Origin: an uncultured Planctomycetaceae bacterium | Lineage (GTDB): Bacteria > Planctomycetota > Planctomycetia > Planctomycetales > Planctomycetaceae | Length of the DNA: 8,588 nucleotides | Reading direction: 5' to 3' | Assembly (NCBI GenBank): GCA_937975745.1 | Contig: CALJUK010000047.1 | Location: forward strand, 1 to 8,588 | Shown: positions 1 through 6,046 of the stretch, in pieces | Layout: the number at the start of each line of letters is the position of its first letter | Numbering within the stretch: the stretch's first letter is position 1 | The notes under the pieces: generated by a model | What the model was told of the DNA's origin: nothing | Seen by the model: only the letters and a program-made list of their open reading frames with translations | The model's database searches: none | Position numbers and translations under genes: made by a program

Positions 1-33
1 GCAGCCGACCATCACCAACACGGGAGTACGAAC

Positions 34-636
34 ATGGCGACCAAGACCAAGTCCGCAAAGATTACGAGTGTCCGCAAGGGGGACATTTACGAAACCAGCT
101 CCGGTCAATTGATCGAGGTGACCAACGGCCGCCTCCAGGATGACGCGGAACATGGGTCTTCATTCGAAGGCCGGACCATCGAGTTCAACCTGGAGACCGG
201 CAACCCGAATCGTTCCAAGTCGACCGACCGGTTCTACCTCGACGAGCTCGCGAAGAAGCTGTCAAAGAAGGACTACGACGAGTGGGTCGAGATCGGCCGC
301 CGCGAAGCGGAGGCGCTGGCCGATGCCAAAGCGCCGCCGCCGGAAACCGAACCGGCGAAGCCCACCACGAAGAAGCCGGCAAAGACTCGGCAGCCCAAAA
401 CCGACGGCAAACTCAGCCAGCTCGATGCGGCGGTCAAGGTGCTGACTGAGTCGGGCGAGCCGATGACCACGAAGGCGATGATCGAGGTGATGGCCGCCCA
501 GGGATATTGGACGAGCCCGGGCGGAGCGACGCCTTGGGCAACTCTGTACTCCGCGCTGATCCGCGAGATCGCCAACAAGGGGGACGAGTCCCGGTTCACC
601 AAGGTCGACCGGGGCCAGTTCGCCCTGAACAAGTAG
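34..636 (+). CDS. HARE-HTH domain protein (DNA-binding accessory protein)
   Basis: This 200-residue soluble protein has two parts joined by a Lys/Pro/Ala-rich linker (about residues 98-126). The C-terminal part (about 127-200) reads as a HARE-HTH winged helix: a leading helix LSQLDAAVKVL, then GEPMTTKAMIEVMAAQGYW, a TPWATLYSALIREI helix and a closing FTKVDRGQFALNK strand. HARE-HTH domains are known from RNA polymerase delta, ASXL proteins and restriction-modification proteins, where they bind DNA or link DNA modification to effectors. The N-terminal 95 residues are charged, with no family I recognise. The ATG is preceded by GGGAG (22-26) at 7 nt spacing; the frame stays open to the window edge, so a longer form cannot be strictly excluded. 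The zinc-ribbon gene follows 8 nt later, so the two are probably cotranscribed. The domain call is fairly secure; the target and role are unknown. Confidence 0.85.
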   Translation: MATKTKSAKITSVRKGDIYETSSGQLIEVTNGRLQDDAEHGSSFEGRTIEFNLETGNPNRSKSTDRFYLDELAKKLSKKDYDEWVEIGRREAEALADAKAPPPETEPAKPTTKKPAKTRQPKTDGKLSQLDAAVKVLTESGEPMTTKAMIEVMAAQGYWTSPGGATPWATLYSALIREIANKGDESRFTKVDRGQFALNK

Positions 637-644
637 GAGGGGCC

Positions 645-932
645 ATGACGAATCCCGAACTCAAGATTGCCGATGCGATCCGCGAGGTGACCGTCGCGAT
701 TCAGAAGGCCATTGACGACGGGTATCGATCTCGCATCATTGACGCGGAGGATCTGGTCGAAGTGCTGCTTGCCGTCGCTGATCGTCTCGACCCGCCCGTT
801 CCGGGCACGACGAACGAGGTCGTATTTCCATGCCCGGACTGCGGTGAATCGGACGCCGATCGCCTGATCTGGCAGGACGACGAGTTCGTCCGCTGCGATT
901 CGTGCGGGACCATCTTCTGTCCCGGAGAGTGA
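645..932 (+). CDS. Small zinc-ribbon protein
   Basis: This 95-residue protein has a helical acidic N-terminal half (residues 1-50) and a C-terminal zinc ribbon: CPDC at 63-66 and CDSC at 84-87, 17 residues apart, with an extra Cys at 92. Two such CxxC knuckles are the usual four-ligand zinc site in ribbons that bind nucleic acid or proteins. There is no signal peptide or membrane segment. The start is set by a perfect AGGAGG (635-640), 4 nt before the ATG and overlapping the stop codon of the upstream HARE-HTH gene, which points to translational coupling. A longer in-frame reading from 507 would overlap the upstream gene and lacks this ribosome-binding site, so I rejected it. Two hairpins follow the stop. 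The function is unknown; a small adaptor or transcription-factor-like role is an inference. Confidence 0.8.
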   Translation: MTNPELKIADAIREVTVAIQKAIDDGYRSRIIDAEDLVEVLLAVADRLDPPVPGTTNEVVFPCPDCGESDADRLIWQDDEFVRCDSCGTIFCPGE

Positions 933-937
933 CTACG

Positions 938-952
938 CCGGGTTCCGCCCGG
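938..952 (+). repeat. Small hairpin after the zinc-ribbon gene
   Basis: CCGGG and CCCGG pair perfectly around a 5-nt loop, starting 6 nt after the zinc-ribbon stop codon. There is no T-run, so it is not a terminator on its own. It stands immediately before the stronger hairpin at 956-980 and may protect the transcript 3' end or be part of a bipartite terminator. Confidence 0.45.
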
Positions 953-955
953 TGA

Positions 956-986
956 CGCCCGACGTTGCAACGTACGGGCGTTTTCT
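956..986 (+). terminator. Rho-independent terminator of the HARE-HTH/zinc-ribbon unit
   Basis: CGCCCG (956-961) pairs with CGGGCG (975-980). Between them lies the perfect 12-bp palindrome ACGTTGCAACGT (962-973), which extends the stem apart from one bulged A (974). TTTTCT follows directly (981-986). The stem is GC-rich with a T-run and sits 24 nt after the zinc-ribbon stop, as expected for an intrinsic terminator. It separates the upstream pair from the OLD gene. Confidence 0.75.
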
Positions 987-1062
987 CGTGGCGGAAGAAC
1001 GAGTGTGTCGAAGTCCTCCGTCGCGATAGCCGACTCCCATTTCGAACATTGCTTTTGGATGG

Positions 1063-1089
1063 TTCGCTGCAGTCAACAGACTATACAAT
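1063..1089 (+). promoter_or_regulatory. Weak promoter candidate for the OLD-family gene
   Basis: TACAAT (1084-1089) matches the -10 consensus at 5 of 6 bases. It lies in the only AT-rich spot of the 933-1230 gap. The best upstream hexamer, TTCGCT (1063-1068), is a poor -35 match with a short 15-nt spacer, so the box assignment is weak. Some promoter is expected here because a terminator cuts the OLD gene off from the upstream unit. Confidence 0.25.
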
Positions 1090-1110
1090 AATTCCTCCAC
1101 TCATCGAGTA

Positions 1111-1136
1111 CTTGGTCTGACAGCAACTCAGTCAAG
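1111..1136. promoter_or_regulatory. Imperfect dyad upstream of the OLD-family gene (possible operator)
   Basis: CTTG-GT-CTGA (1111-1120) is mirrored by TCAG-T-CAAG (1128-1136) around a 7-nt centre, giving two 4-bp pairings separated by a small internal loop. It lies about 20 nt downstream of the TACAAT box, where a repressor site or leader hairpin could act. No regulator in the window can be assigned to it, and a dyad of this quality can occur by chance. Confidence 0.25.
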
Positions 1137-1193
1137 ATGCTGGGCAACGCGGCAATCAGAATTCAACCTGGGCCTTCCCTCGAAGGCCGCTGA
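1137..1193 (+). other. Possible 18-codon leader reading frame
   Basis: ATG at 1137 opens an 18-residue frame, MLGNAAIRIQPGPSLEGR. Its TGA stop (1191-1193) overlaps the ATG (1193) of the next mini-frame as TGATG. No clear ribosome-binding site precedes it, and the composition gives no evidence of a conserved peptide. It is recorded only because it forms the first step of an overlapping chain leading to the OLD gene. Confidence 0.12.
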
Positions 1194-1234
1194 TGGCGCG
1201 TATGGCAAACAGCGAGGAAAGTGACCAATCGTGA
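1193..1234 (+). other. Possible 13-codon leader overlapping the OLD gene start
   Basis: ATG at 1193 (or 1202) opens MARMANSEESDQS. Its TGA stop (1232-1234) overlaps the GTG start of the OLD gene (1231) as GTGA. A GAAGG (1182-1186) sits 6 nt before the ATG, a usable ribosome-binding site. The GTGA overlap is a classic arrangement for translational coupling. The peptide is very short and may be fortuitous. Confidence 0.2.
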
Positions 1235-3870
1235 AAGCTTCGAAGATTCTCCTGCGGTGGTACAAGTCCTTCAACGTCAACTACCGCGTCCACTCGGATC
1301 GGCAGCAGGGGATTGTATCGAGACCGTGGAATGGACTGCTCGTCGAAGGCGGTTCTGAGACGGACTACGAATTCGTAGAGATTCCCCTTGAAGCAGATAT
1401 CACGACAGTTGTGGGGGCGAACGAAAGCGGGAAGTCCCACCTTATTAGCGCGATCAGCAAAGTCGTCACCGGGAAAGGAATTCCCGACGATGGGCGAAAG
1501 TCGCGACAGTTCGCTCGAACTGATCTGTGCCACTTTGCGTCCGTGCGGAGCAAGAACGCAGAAGCGTGGCCGCACATTGGGATGGAGTTTCGTGGCGTCA
1601 CGGAAGCCGAAGCCAAGAAGATCGCTGACGCCGTCGGGCGCAAGCACGACTTCGGGCGCGACGGGAGATTCACTCTGATCCTCGCGCCTACCGGATCAGT
1701 CCACGCCCACTTGTACTCTGATAATCAGCCCGGTCCGACTGAAGTAAGTGAGACGCAACTCACCGCGCTCCGTGACATCCTTCCAACCGTTCAGTTCATT
1801 AAGTCGGACGTTGCCATCCAAGACGATGTTCCCGTGAGCGACTTGTTGTCCGCCATGGGGGGCACGGGTAACGCGGTCAAGGAGTATTTCGGTTTCCTGG
1901 CCTCACAAGCCGCTGCAAGGTTCTTGTCCAGCTTGTCGGTGGCTACCAACCAACCAGTTGATGCCAACACCGTTGCGCAGATCACACAGATCCGAGAATC
2001 GCTGGTCGGTACAAAGAAGGCCGCGAAGAAACCAGTTCTGGAGGCCCAGCTATTCGGTGATGTGCTTGGTATCACCGCGGACGCCTTGGAACTGCTCGCC
2101 GGTCTAGATGACTCCGATCGAAGCTACGGGGAGGGCCTGATCGACCTCTGGAACGACGAGATCGAGAAGACGCTCAACCTTTCACACTACTGGCAGCAGG
2201 ACGACCTGTTTCGACTGCGTACAAACTACAAGCGCGGGATCATCTACTTCGAGATCACTGACAAGACCGGTGCCACATTCACGTTCCGAGAACGGAGTTC
2301 CGGTCTGAGGTACTTCCTCAGTTACTACATTCAGGCGAAGGCCCTCGAAACGGCATCCCGAGAGCGGAATTGCATCATCCTGATGGACGAGCCGGACTCC
2401 TTCCTGTCGATCATTGGCCAGCGCAACCTGCTCGCCGTCTTTGAGTCGATGGTTAGTGCGGACACGTCGCAAGAGAATACGCAACTCGTCTACACGACGC
2501 ACTCGCCGTTTCTCATCAACCGCAACTTCCCACGTCGAATACGCCTCGTTCAGAAGGGCGATGCCGAGGAAGGAACACAGTTTGTCGATGAGTCGCGTCT
2601 GCGTCGGTACGAACCCGTACGGTCAGCACTGGGGATCGACTGTTCACAGACGCTGTTCATGGGAGCGACGAACGTCGTTCTCGAAGGACCGACCGACCAG
2701 TATCTGGTCAGTGAGTTGGTACGGGCGTTCGTACAACCGGACAATGTTAGCGCTTTCCTCGACCTGAACAGCGTGACGCTGGTGTCTGCCGACAGTGCCC
2801 CAGGTGTGCCGAAACTGCTCGCCGCATCGCGTTGGGGCGACGAATGCAATCCGGCGACCGTCGTTGTGTTGGACGATGACCACGAGGGTAACCGTCAGCG
2901 AACGATCATTAGTGAACCAATCGAGGAAAAGACGACGGTCAGCAAGGTCAAGCAGAAGAAGAAACGTCTGCTGGAACCCGATTACGTTGTCCTCATTTCA
3001 AAGTTAATAGGGAGCGAAATCAGCGGCCAGAAGATCGTCACTACGGAGGACATTCTCCCGCCCACATTGTACGCAAAGGCGGTAAAGAGCTACTTCGCGA
3101 CGTGGTATCCGGATGCATACAGCAAGAAGCAAGCCCTGGTGGACGCGAAACTTGACGAGGCATCCTACGGAGCGAACGGATTGGTTGCCGACACCGAAGC
3201 CATCGCCAAGGAACTGATTCACCCCGATCGGGACAGGTACGACAAGATGGGCGTCTTGCAAGAAGCTGTCCGCATCATTCACCTTGTAAGCAAACTGGAA
3301 ACGGAAGGAGACCCGGAGCTTGAGACGCTGGAGTGCCGGCTCAGAAAGTTCTGTGACGGGCTACGACCTGTCATTGAACTGAGCGAACAATCGGAACGGC
3401 GCGAGACCGGCAAACAGGCAATCGTTCGAGTGGTTCGTGAGTTCTTCATTCGCCACCGTGAATCGGCGACGGTGTACGATGTCGAACGGCTATTACTGCG
3501 ATTAGAATCCGAAGCTGAATTGCTTGGTGAGGACGGTACTTCCCTCGCTGAATGCCTTCGAGGATTGAAGGAAACAGCCAGAAAACTGCGTGCCGCGAAT
3601 CAGGAGCGGCTCATAGGCCGAGAGTGGGAACAATGGCGTGGTTGGATAACGGCGATCCGCAAGGATCCGCTCGACGTTTCTCTGCAGTCCCCGGAGGCCG
3701 AAGTCGAAGAACAAGCGGATAGCACAGTGGAGGCAGGCCAGCGTGTTGATGAGTCGCATAAGGAACTGTCTCGCTCTCGTGCAGCGACTGGAAGGACAAC
3801 CAAATCTGAAACAGCGGACAATGAAACGGATGAGGCAGGAGCCACTCAGCAGAAGGCAAGCGGAGCTTGA
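1231..3870 (+). CDS. OLD-family ATPase-TOPRIM nuclease with long C-terminal extension
   Basis: Probable cytoplasmic ATP-regulated nuclease of the OLD (overcoming lysogenization defect) family. The ATPase part shows Walker A GANESGKS (62-69), an ABC signature RSSGLR (355-360), Walker B CIILMDEPD (381-389, catalytic Glu387) and an H-loop TTHSP (422-426). A TOPRIM domain follows, with VVLEGPTD (482-489, Glu485) and VVVLDDD (544-550, Asp548/Asp550), the metal-binding acidic residues of the fold. After TOPRIM the protein runs nearly 300 residues further: a charged helical region (about 600-810) and a disordered Ser/Thr/Glu-rich tail (about 825-879). Family members I recall are about 550-700 residues, so this is long. 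GTG at 1231 is the first start after an in-frame TGA at 1222; AGGAAAG (1215-1221) serves as ribosome-binding site. Known relatives (P2 Old, GajA of Gabija) act against phage; no GajB-type helicase is visible, so a single-gene OLD is more likely. Defence is inferred. Confidence 0.88.
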   Translation: MKASKILLRWYKSFNVNYRVHSDRQQGIVSRPWNGLLVEGGSETDYEFVEIPLEADITTVVGANESGKSHLISAISKVVTGKGIPDDGRKSRQFARTDLCHFASVRSKNAEAWPHIGMEFRGVTEAEAKKIADAVGRKHDFGRDGRFTLILAPTGSVHAHLYSDNQPGPTEVSETQLTALRDILPTVQFIKSDVAIQDDVPVSDLLSAMGGTGNAVKEYFGFLASQAAARFLSSLSVATNQPVDANTVAQITQIRESLVGTKKAAKKPVLEAQLFGDVLGITADALELLAGLDDSDRSYGEGLIDLWNDEIEKTLNLSHYWQQDDLFRLRTNYKRGIIYFEITDKTGATFTFRERSSGLRYFLSYYIQAKALETASRERNCIILMDEPDSFLSIIGQRNLLAVFESMVSADTSQENTQLVYTTHSPFLINRNFPRRIRLVQKGDAEEGTQFVDESRLRRYEPVRSALGIDCSQTLFMGATNVVLEGPTDQYLVSELVRAFVQPDNVSAFLDLNSVTLVSADSAPGVPKLLAASRWGDECNPATVVVLDDDHEGNRQRTIISEPIEEKTTVSKVKQKKKRLLEPDYVVLISKLIGSEISGQKIVTTEDILPPTLYAKAVKSYFATWYPDAYSKKQALVDAKLDEASYGANGLVADTEAIAKELIHPDRDRYDKMGVLQEAVRIIHLVSKLETEGDPELETLECRLRKFCDGLRPVIELSEQSERRETGKQAIVRVVREFFIRHRESATVYDVERLLLRLESEAELLGEDGTSLAECLRGLKETARKLRAANQERLIGREWEQWRGWITAIRKDPLDVSLQSPEAEVEEQADSTVEAGQRVDESHKELSRSRAATGRTTKSETADNETDEAGATQQKASGA

Positions 3871-3930
3871 GCTGACGATTGGCGAACTGAAGGGACAGGC
3901 GGCCTGCGTCGTCCGGTATTCTTGGCGACG

Positions 3931-5259
3931 TCACGCGACTTCGGAGGACAGTGACTCAAATCGTTTGGGTTGCTCCCCGGTAAACTGCTCCCACCGCTGG
4001 ATGATCACGTCGCAGTAGAGCGGGTCCAGTTCCATCAGAAACGCCCGACGGCCGGTTTGTTGGGCGGCGATCAGGGTGGAGCCGCTGCCGCCGAACAGGT
4101 CGAGGACGTGTTCCCCGGACCGCGATGAGAACTGTATCGCCCGCACGGCCAGTTCGACCGGCTTTTCGGTCAGATGGACCATGCTCTGCGGGTTGACCTT
4201 CTTGACGTGCCAGAGGTCGGTGGCGTTGTTCGGGCCGAAGAACTCGTGGGCCGCTCCCTCCTTCCATCCGTAAAAACACCACTCGTGAGCCCCCATAAAG
4301 TCTTTTCGCGTGAGCACCGGGTGCTGTTTGTCCCAAATAAGCGCCTGTGAGAAGTACAGCTTGTGCTTCTTGAGGAATGGCGGATAGTTCGCGCAGTTGG
4401 CGTAACCGCCCCAAATGTAAAACCCGCGACCCGGCATCAGCACACGGGCGATGTTGCCGAACCAGGCGTCCAGCAACCGGTCGAACTCGTCGTCCGAAAC
4501 GAAGTCGTTCGCCAGTGGTCGATCCTTGGCCCGCAGCTTCTTCTGTGTCGGCTTCGACTTCTCGGGATGCCGGGCCACGTCCATCGACTGATGGTGAGTG
4601 GTTCCCTGAAATGACGACAGCCCGGCGGCAATGGCGTTGTTGCTGCGAGGTTCGACCTTCACGTTGTATGGCGGGTCCGTATTGCAGAGATGGATCGGCT
4701 GGCCATCGAGTAACCGATCGAGATCCTCCGGTTTGCTGCTGTCGCCGCAGAGCAGACGATGCTCGCCGAGAATCCAGAGATCTCCCGGCTTGGTAATCGC
4801 CTCATCCGGTGGCGCGGGAATCTCGTCCGGATCGGTCATTCCTTCCTGCACGCCGGGATCGAGCAGCTTCGCCAGTTCATCTTGGTCGAACCCCAACAGG
4901 CCGAGGTCGAAGTCCATCCCCTGCAGTTCGGAGAGTTCGATCGGCAGGAGTTCCAGATTCCACTCGGCGATTTCGGCGGTTTTGTTGTCCGCGATACGCA
5001 GCGCCTTGATCTTTTCTGGCGAAAGTCCCCGAGCGACATGCACCGGAACTTCGGTGAGGCCGAGCTTCTTGGCTGCCTTCAGACGCGTATGGCCGATGAT
5101 GATCACGCCTTCATCGTCAACCACGATCGGCTGCCGGAAGCCGAACTCCTGAATCGAACGGGCAACCGCCTCAACCGCATCGTCATTCAGACGAGGGTTC
5201 TTGTCGTAGGGGATCAGGCGATCGATCGGCCAGGTTTCGACTTGCATCGTGGTTGTCAT
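3931..5259 (-). CDS. ParB-domain/site-specific DNA methyltransferase fusion (beta class)
   Basis: This 442-residue protein probably transfers a methyl group from S-adenosylmethionine to an exocyclic amino group in DNA, likely adenine N6. Residues about 8-130 form a ParB/Srx-like domain: IDRLIPYDKNPR, then PIVVDDEGVIIIGHTRLKAA (44-63) and DNKTAE (91-96). The methylase part has motif IV DPPY (195-198), TEKPVELA (364-371) and motif I VLDLFGGSGST (385-395). DPPY before FGGSG is the beta-class order; residues about 205-360 probably hold target recognition. The ATG at 5259 follows GGAG (5268-5265) by 5 nt. This architecture is common in phages and integrated elements, where such methylases mark element DNA; it is not a partition protein. 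It lies 29 nt downstream of the winged-helix gene, likely in one operon, and converges on the OLD gene across a 60-nt gap. The target site is unknown. Confidence 0.92.
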   Translation of the reverse strand: MTTTMQVETWPIDRLIPYDKNPRLNDDAVEAVARSIQEFGFRQPIVVDDEGVIIIGHTRLKAAKKLGLTEVPVHVARGLSPEKIKALRIADNKTAEIAEWNLELLPIELSELQGMDFDLGLLGFDQDELAKLLDPGVQEGMTDPDEIPAPPDEAITKPGDLWILGEHRLLCGDSSKPEDLDRLLDGQPIHLCNTDPPYNVKVEPRSNNAIAAGLSSFQGTTHHQSMDVARHPEKSKPTQKKLRAKDRPLANDFVSDDEFDRLLDAWFGNIARVLMPGRGFYIWGGYANCANYPPFLKKHKLYFSQALIWDKQHPVLTRKDFMGAHEWCFYGWKEGAAHEFFGPNNATDLWHVKKVNPQSMVHLTEKPVELAVRAIQFSSRSGEHVLDLFGGSGSTLIAAQQTGRRAFLMELDPLYCDVIIQRWEQFTGEQPKRFESLSSEVA

Positions 5260-5288
5260 GTTGGCTCCAAGTGGGAGAGATGGATGGT

Positions 5289-5627
5289 TCAGGAATGGCG
5301 ATCAACAAGCGGGGTGTCGGCCCAGTTCAGGTTCAGGTCGTCGATGGCACCGCTGCCGCAGTGCTCGTGAATCCAGGCAAGCCCGCCCTTAGTGATGGCG
5401 ACCTGCCGGACGCGGTCGCGATTCGGTTCGGTCAGCCGGCGGACCAGCCCGGCGTTTGCCAGTCGTCGTGTCCAACGGGACCAGCGGCTGCGATTTCGGG
5501 AGGTCGGACGCTGACGAAACCAGGCCGCCGGTTCGTAGCGTGTGGGGCGACCGTCCGGAGTCCGCCTGGCAATCGCCAGGAGCAATCTCAACGCGACAGG
5601 GGGCCACTCGATTGCGCTGGTTGCCAC
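5289..5627 (-). CDS. Small winged-helix DNA-binding protein
   Basis: This 112-residue basic protein reads as a winged helix. Helices lie at about 8-21 (WPPVALRLLLAIARR), 32-40 and 44-59 (RSRWSRWTRRLANAG, the likely recognition helix). LVRRLTEPNRDRVRQVAITKGG (61-82) has the strand-turn-strand pattern of a wing, as in MarR- or replication-type wHTH proteins. A GTG start at 5627 is supported by CGGAG 5 nt upstream and by an in-frame TGA just beyond (5648-5646) with no other start between. The methylase gene begins 29 nt after its stop, so it may regulate or assist that gene. Two perfect inverted repeats (5640-5666 and 5669-5691) lie directly upstream and are candidate binding sites, which would make it autoregulatory; this is inference. 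A role at the nearby candidate origin is an alternative. Confidence 0.75.
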   Translation of the reverse strand: MATSAIEWPPVALRLLLAIARRTPDGRPTRYEPAAWFRQRPTSRNRSRWSRWTRRLANAGLVRRLTEPNRDRVRQVAITKGGLAWIHEHCGSGAIDDLNLNWADTPLVDRHS

Positions 5628-5639
5628 AGAATCTCCGTC

Positions 5640-5666
5640 GCAACGTCAGCCACTAAAACACGTTGC
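5640..5666. promoter_or_regulatory. 7-bp inverted repeat in the leader of the winged-helix gene
   Basis: GCAACGT (5640-5646) and ACGTTGC (5660-5666) are perfect inverted copies separated by 13 nt. The first arm begins 13 nt upstream of the GTG start, so a protein bound here or an mRNA hairpin could limit translation or transcription. It is a candidate operator for the winged-helix protein. Confidence 0.35.
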
Positions 5667-5668
5667 TA

Positions 5669-5691
5669 TGTCCGGGCAGAAAATCCGGACA
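5669..5691. promoter_or_regulatory. 7-bp inverted repeat upstream of the winged-helix/methylase operon
   Basis: TGTCCGG (5669-5675) and CCGGACA (5685-5691) are perfect inverted copies around a 9-nt AT-rich centre. The centre-to-centre distance of 16 bp (about 1.5 helical turns) is compatible with a dimeric regulator or a short hairpin. It lies about 40 nt upstream of the winged-helix start, a normal place for an operator. No convincing -35/-10 pair could be placed around it. Confidence 0.4.
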
Positions 5692-5792
5692 GTTGAAAGA
5701 AAGTCAGCCTAACTCCGCGACGGTTCCCGCGTGTATCTCCTTTCGTCCCCCGCCTCGGGAGGAACCATCGCCTCAATCGCAGACGCCACTGG

Positions 5793-5863
5793 TGGCCACG
5801 TGTCGCGTCGCTGGTCGAGTCATACCGTTGGGCAACCTCCGCGAGTCGAGGCGACACGGGCCA
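5793..5863. repeat. 13-bp interrupted palindrome of unknown role
   Basis: The left arm TGGCC-A-CGTGTCGC (5793-5806) is matched by GCGACACG-GGCCA (5851-5863). That is 13 complementary base pairs, with one bulged A at 5798, enclosing 44 nt. The enclosed part contains a smaller dyad, GTTG-GG-CAAC (5827-5836). As RNA this would be a stable GC-rich stem on either strand; as DNA it could be an extrusion site or protein-binding dyad beside the candidate origin. The frames crossing it are Arg-rich and not convincing genes. Confidence 0.5.
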
Positions 5864-5916
5864 ACGTGGGCGACCGTGGTTGGCGTTCTGATCGACGTCC
5901 AAGTGCGTCTCGGGGG

Positions 5917-6011
5917 ACTTCTTTCTTCTTTCACCCCCCCTCGCGTAGACAGGCAAAAACAGGCCAAAATCCGGCGCGAGGGGGGATAGGGGGTGAAAGG
6001 GGGAAAGAAGT
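5917..6011. repeat. Large inverted repeat with GGTGAAAG arms
   Basis: The left arm (5917-5945) runs ACTTCTTT, CTTCTTTCACC, CCCCC, TCGCG. The right arm (5975-6011) returns CGCGAGGGGGG, a 5-nt insertion, GGGTGAAAG, a few extra G, then AAAGAAGT. The two arms mirror each other over about 29 bp with small insertions on the right, around a 29-nt spacer. The spacer itself holds two tandem ACAGGC(C)AAAA copies (5949-5958 and 5959-5969). Each arm carries one copy of the 8-mer found repeatedly at 6052-6134, so the palindrome belongs to the same system. Confidence 0.7.
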
Positions 6012-6046
6012 AGAGAAAGTAGTATTTTTCCTGTGTTTTACTGCAA

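Noticed and set aside
933..1230. Retron-like structured RNA upstream of the OLD gene
   Set aside because: No reverse transcriptase is present in the window and only a small dyad is visible, so a retron is not supported.
1231..3870. Gabija (GajA) assignment
   Set aside because: The ATPase-TOPRIM order fits, but no UvrD-like GajB gene is adjacent: the next gene downstream is a convergent methylase.
3871..3930. Bidirectional terminator between the convergent OLD and methylase genes
   Set aside because: Only a short CAGG/CCTG stem is visible and neither strand has a T-run.
3743..4018. 91-residue plus-strand frame overlapping the end of the OLD gene; possible frameshifted C-terminus
   Set aside because: RRQAELELTIGELKGQ looks helical, so a frameshift in the OLD tail was considered. 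The annotated frame ends cleanly, the other frame then runs antisense through the methylase, and no family match comes to mind.
3931..5259. ParB chromosome- or plasmid-partition protein
   Set aside because: Only the N-terminal ParB-like fold is present, fused to an intact methylase with DPPY and FGGSG; no ParA gene and no parS-like site were seen.
4759..5370. 203-residue plus-strand frame
   Set aside because: It is entirely opposite the ParB domain of the methylase gene and its intact motifs; it is a shadow.
5666..5956. 96-residue minus-strand reading frame across the 5692-5916 non-coding DNA
   Set aside because: It is Arg-rich with no domain pattern, lacks a good ribosome-binding site, and runs through two inverted repeats that better explain the sequence.
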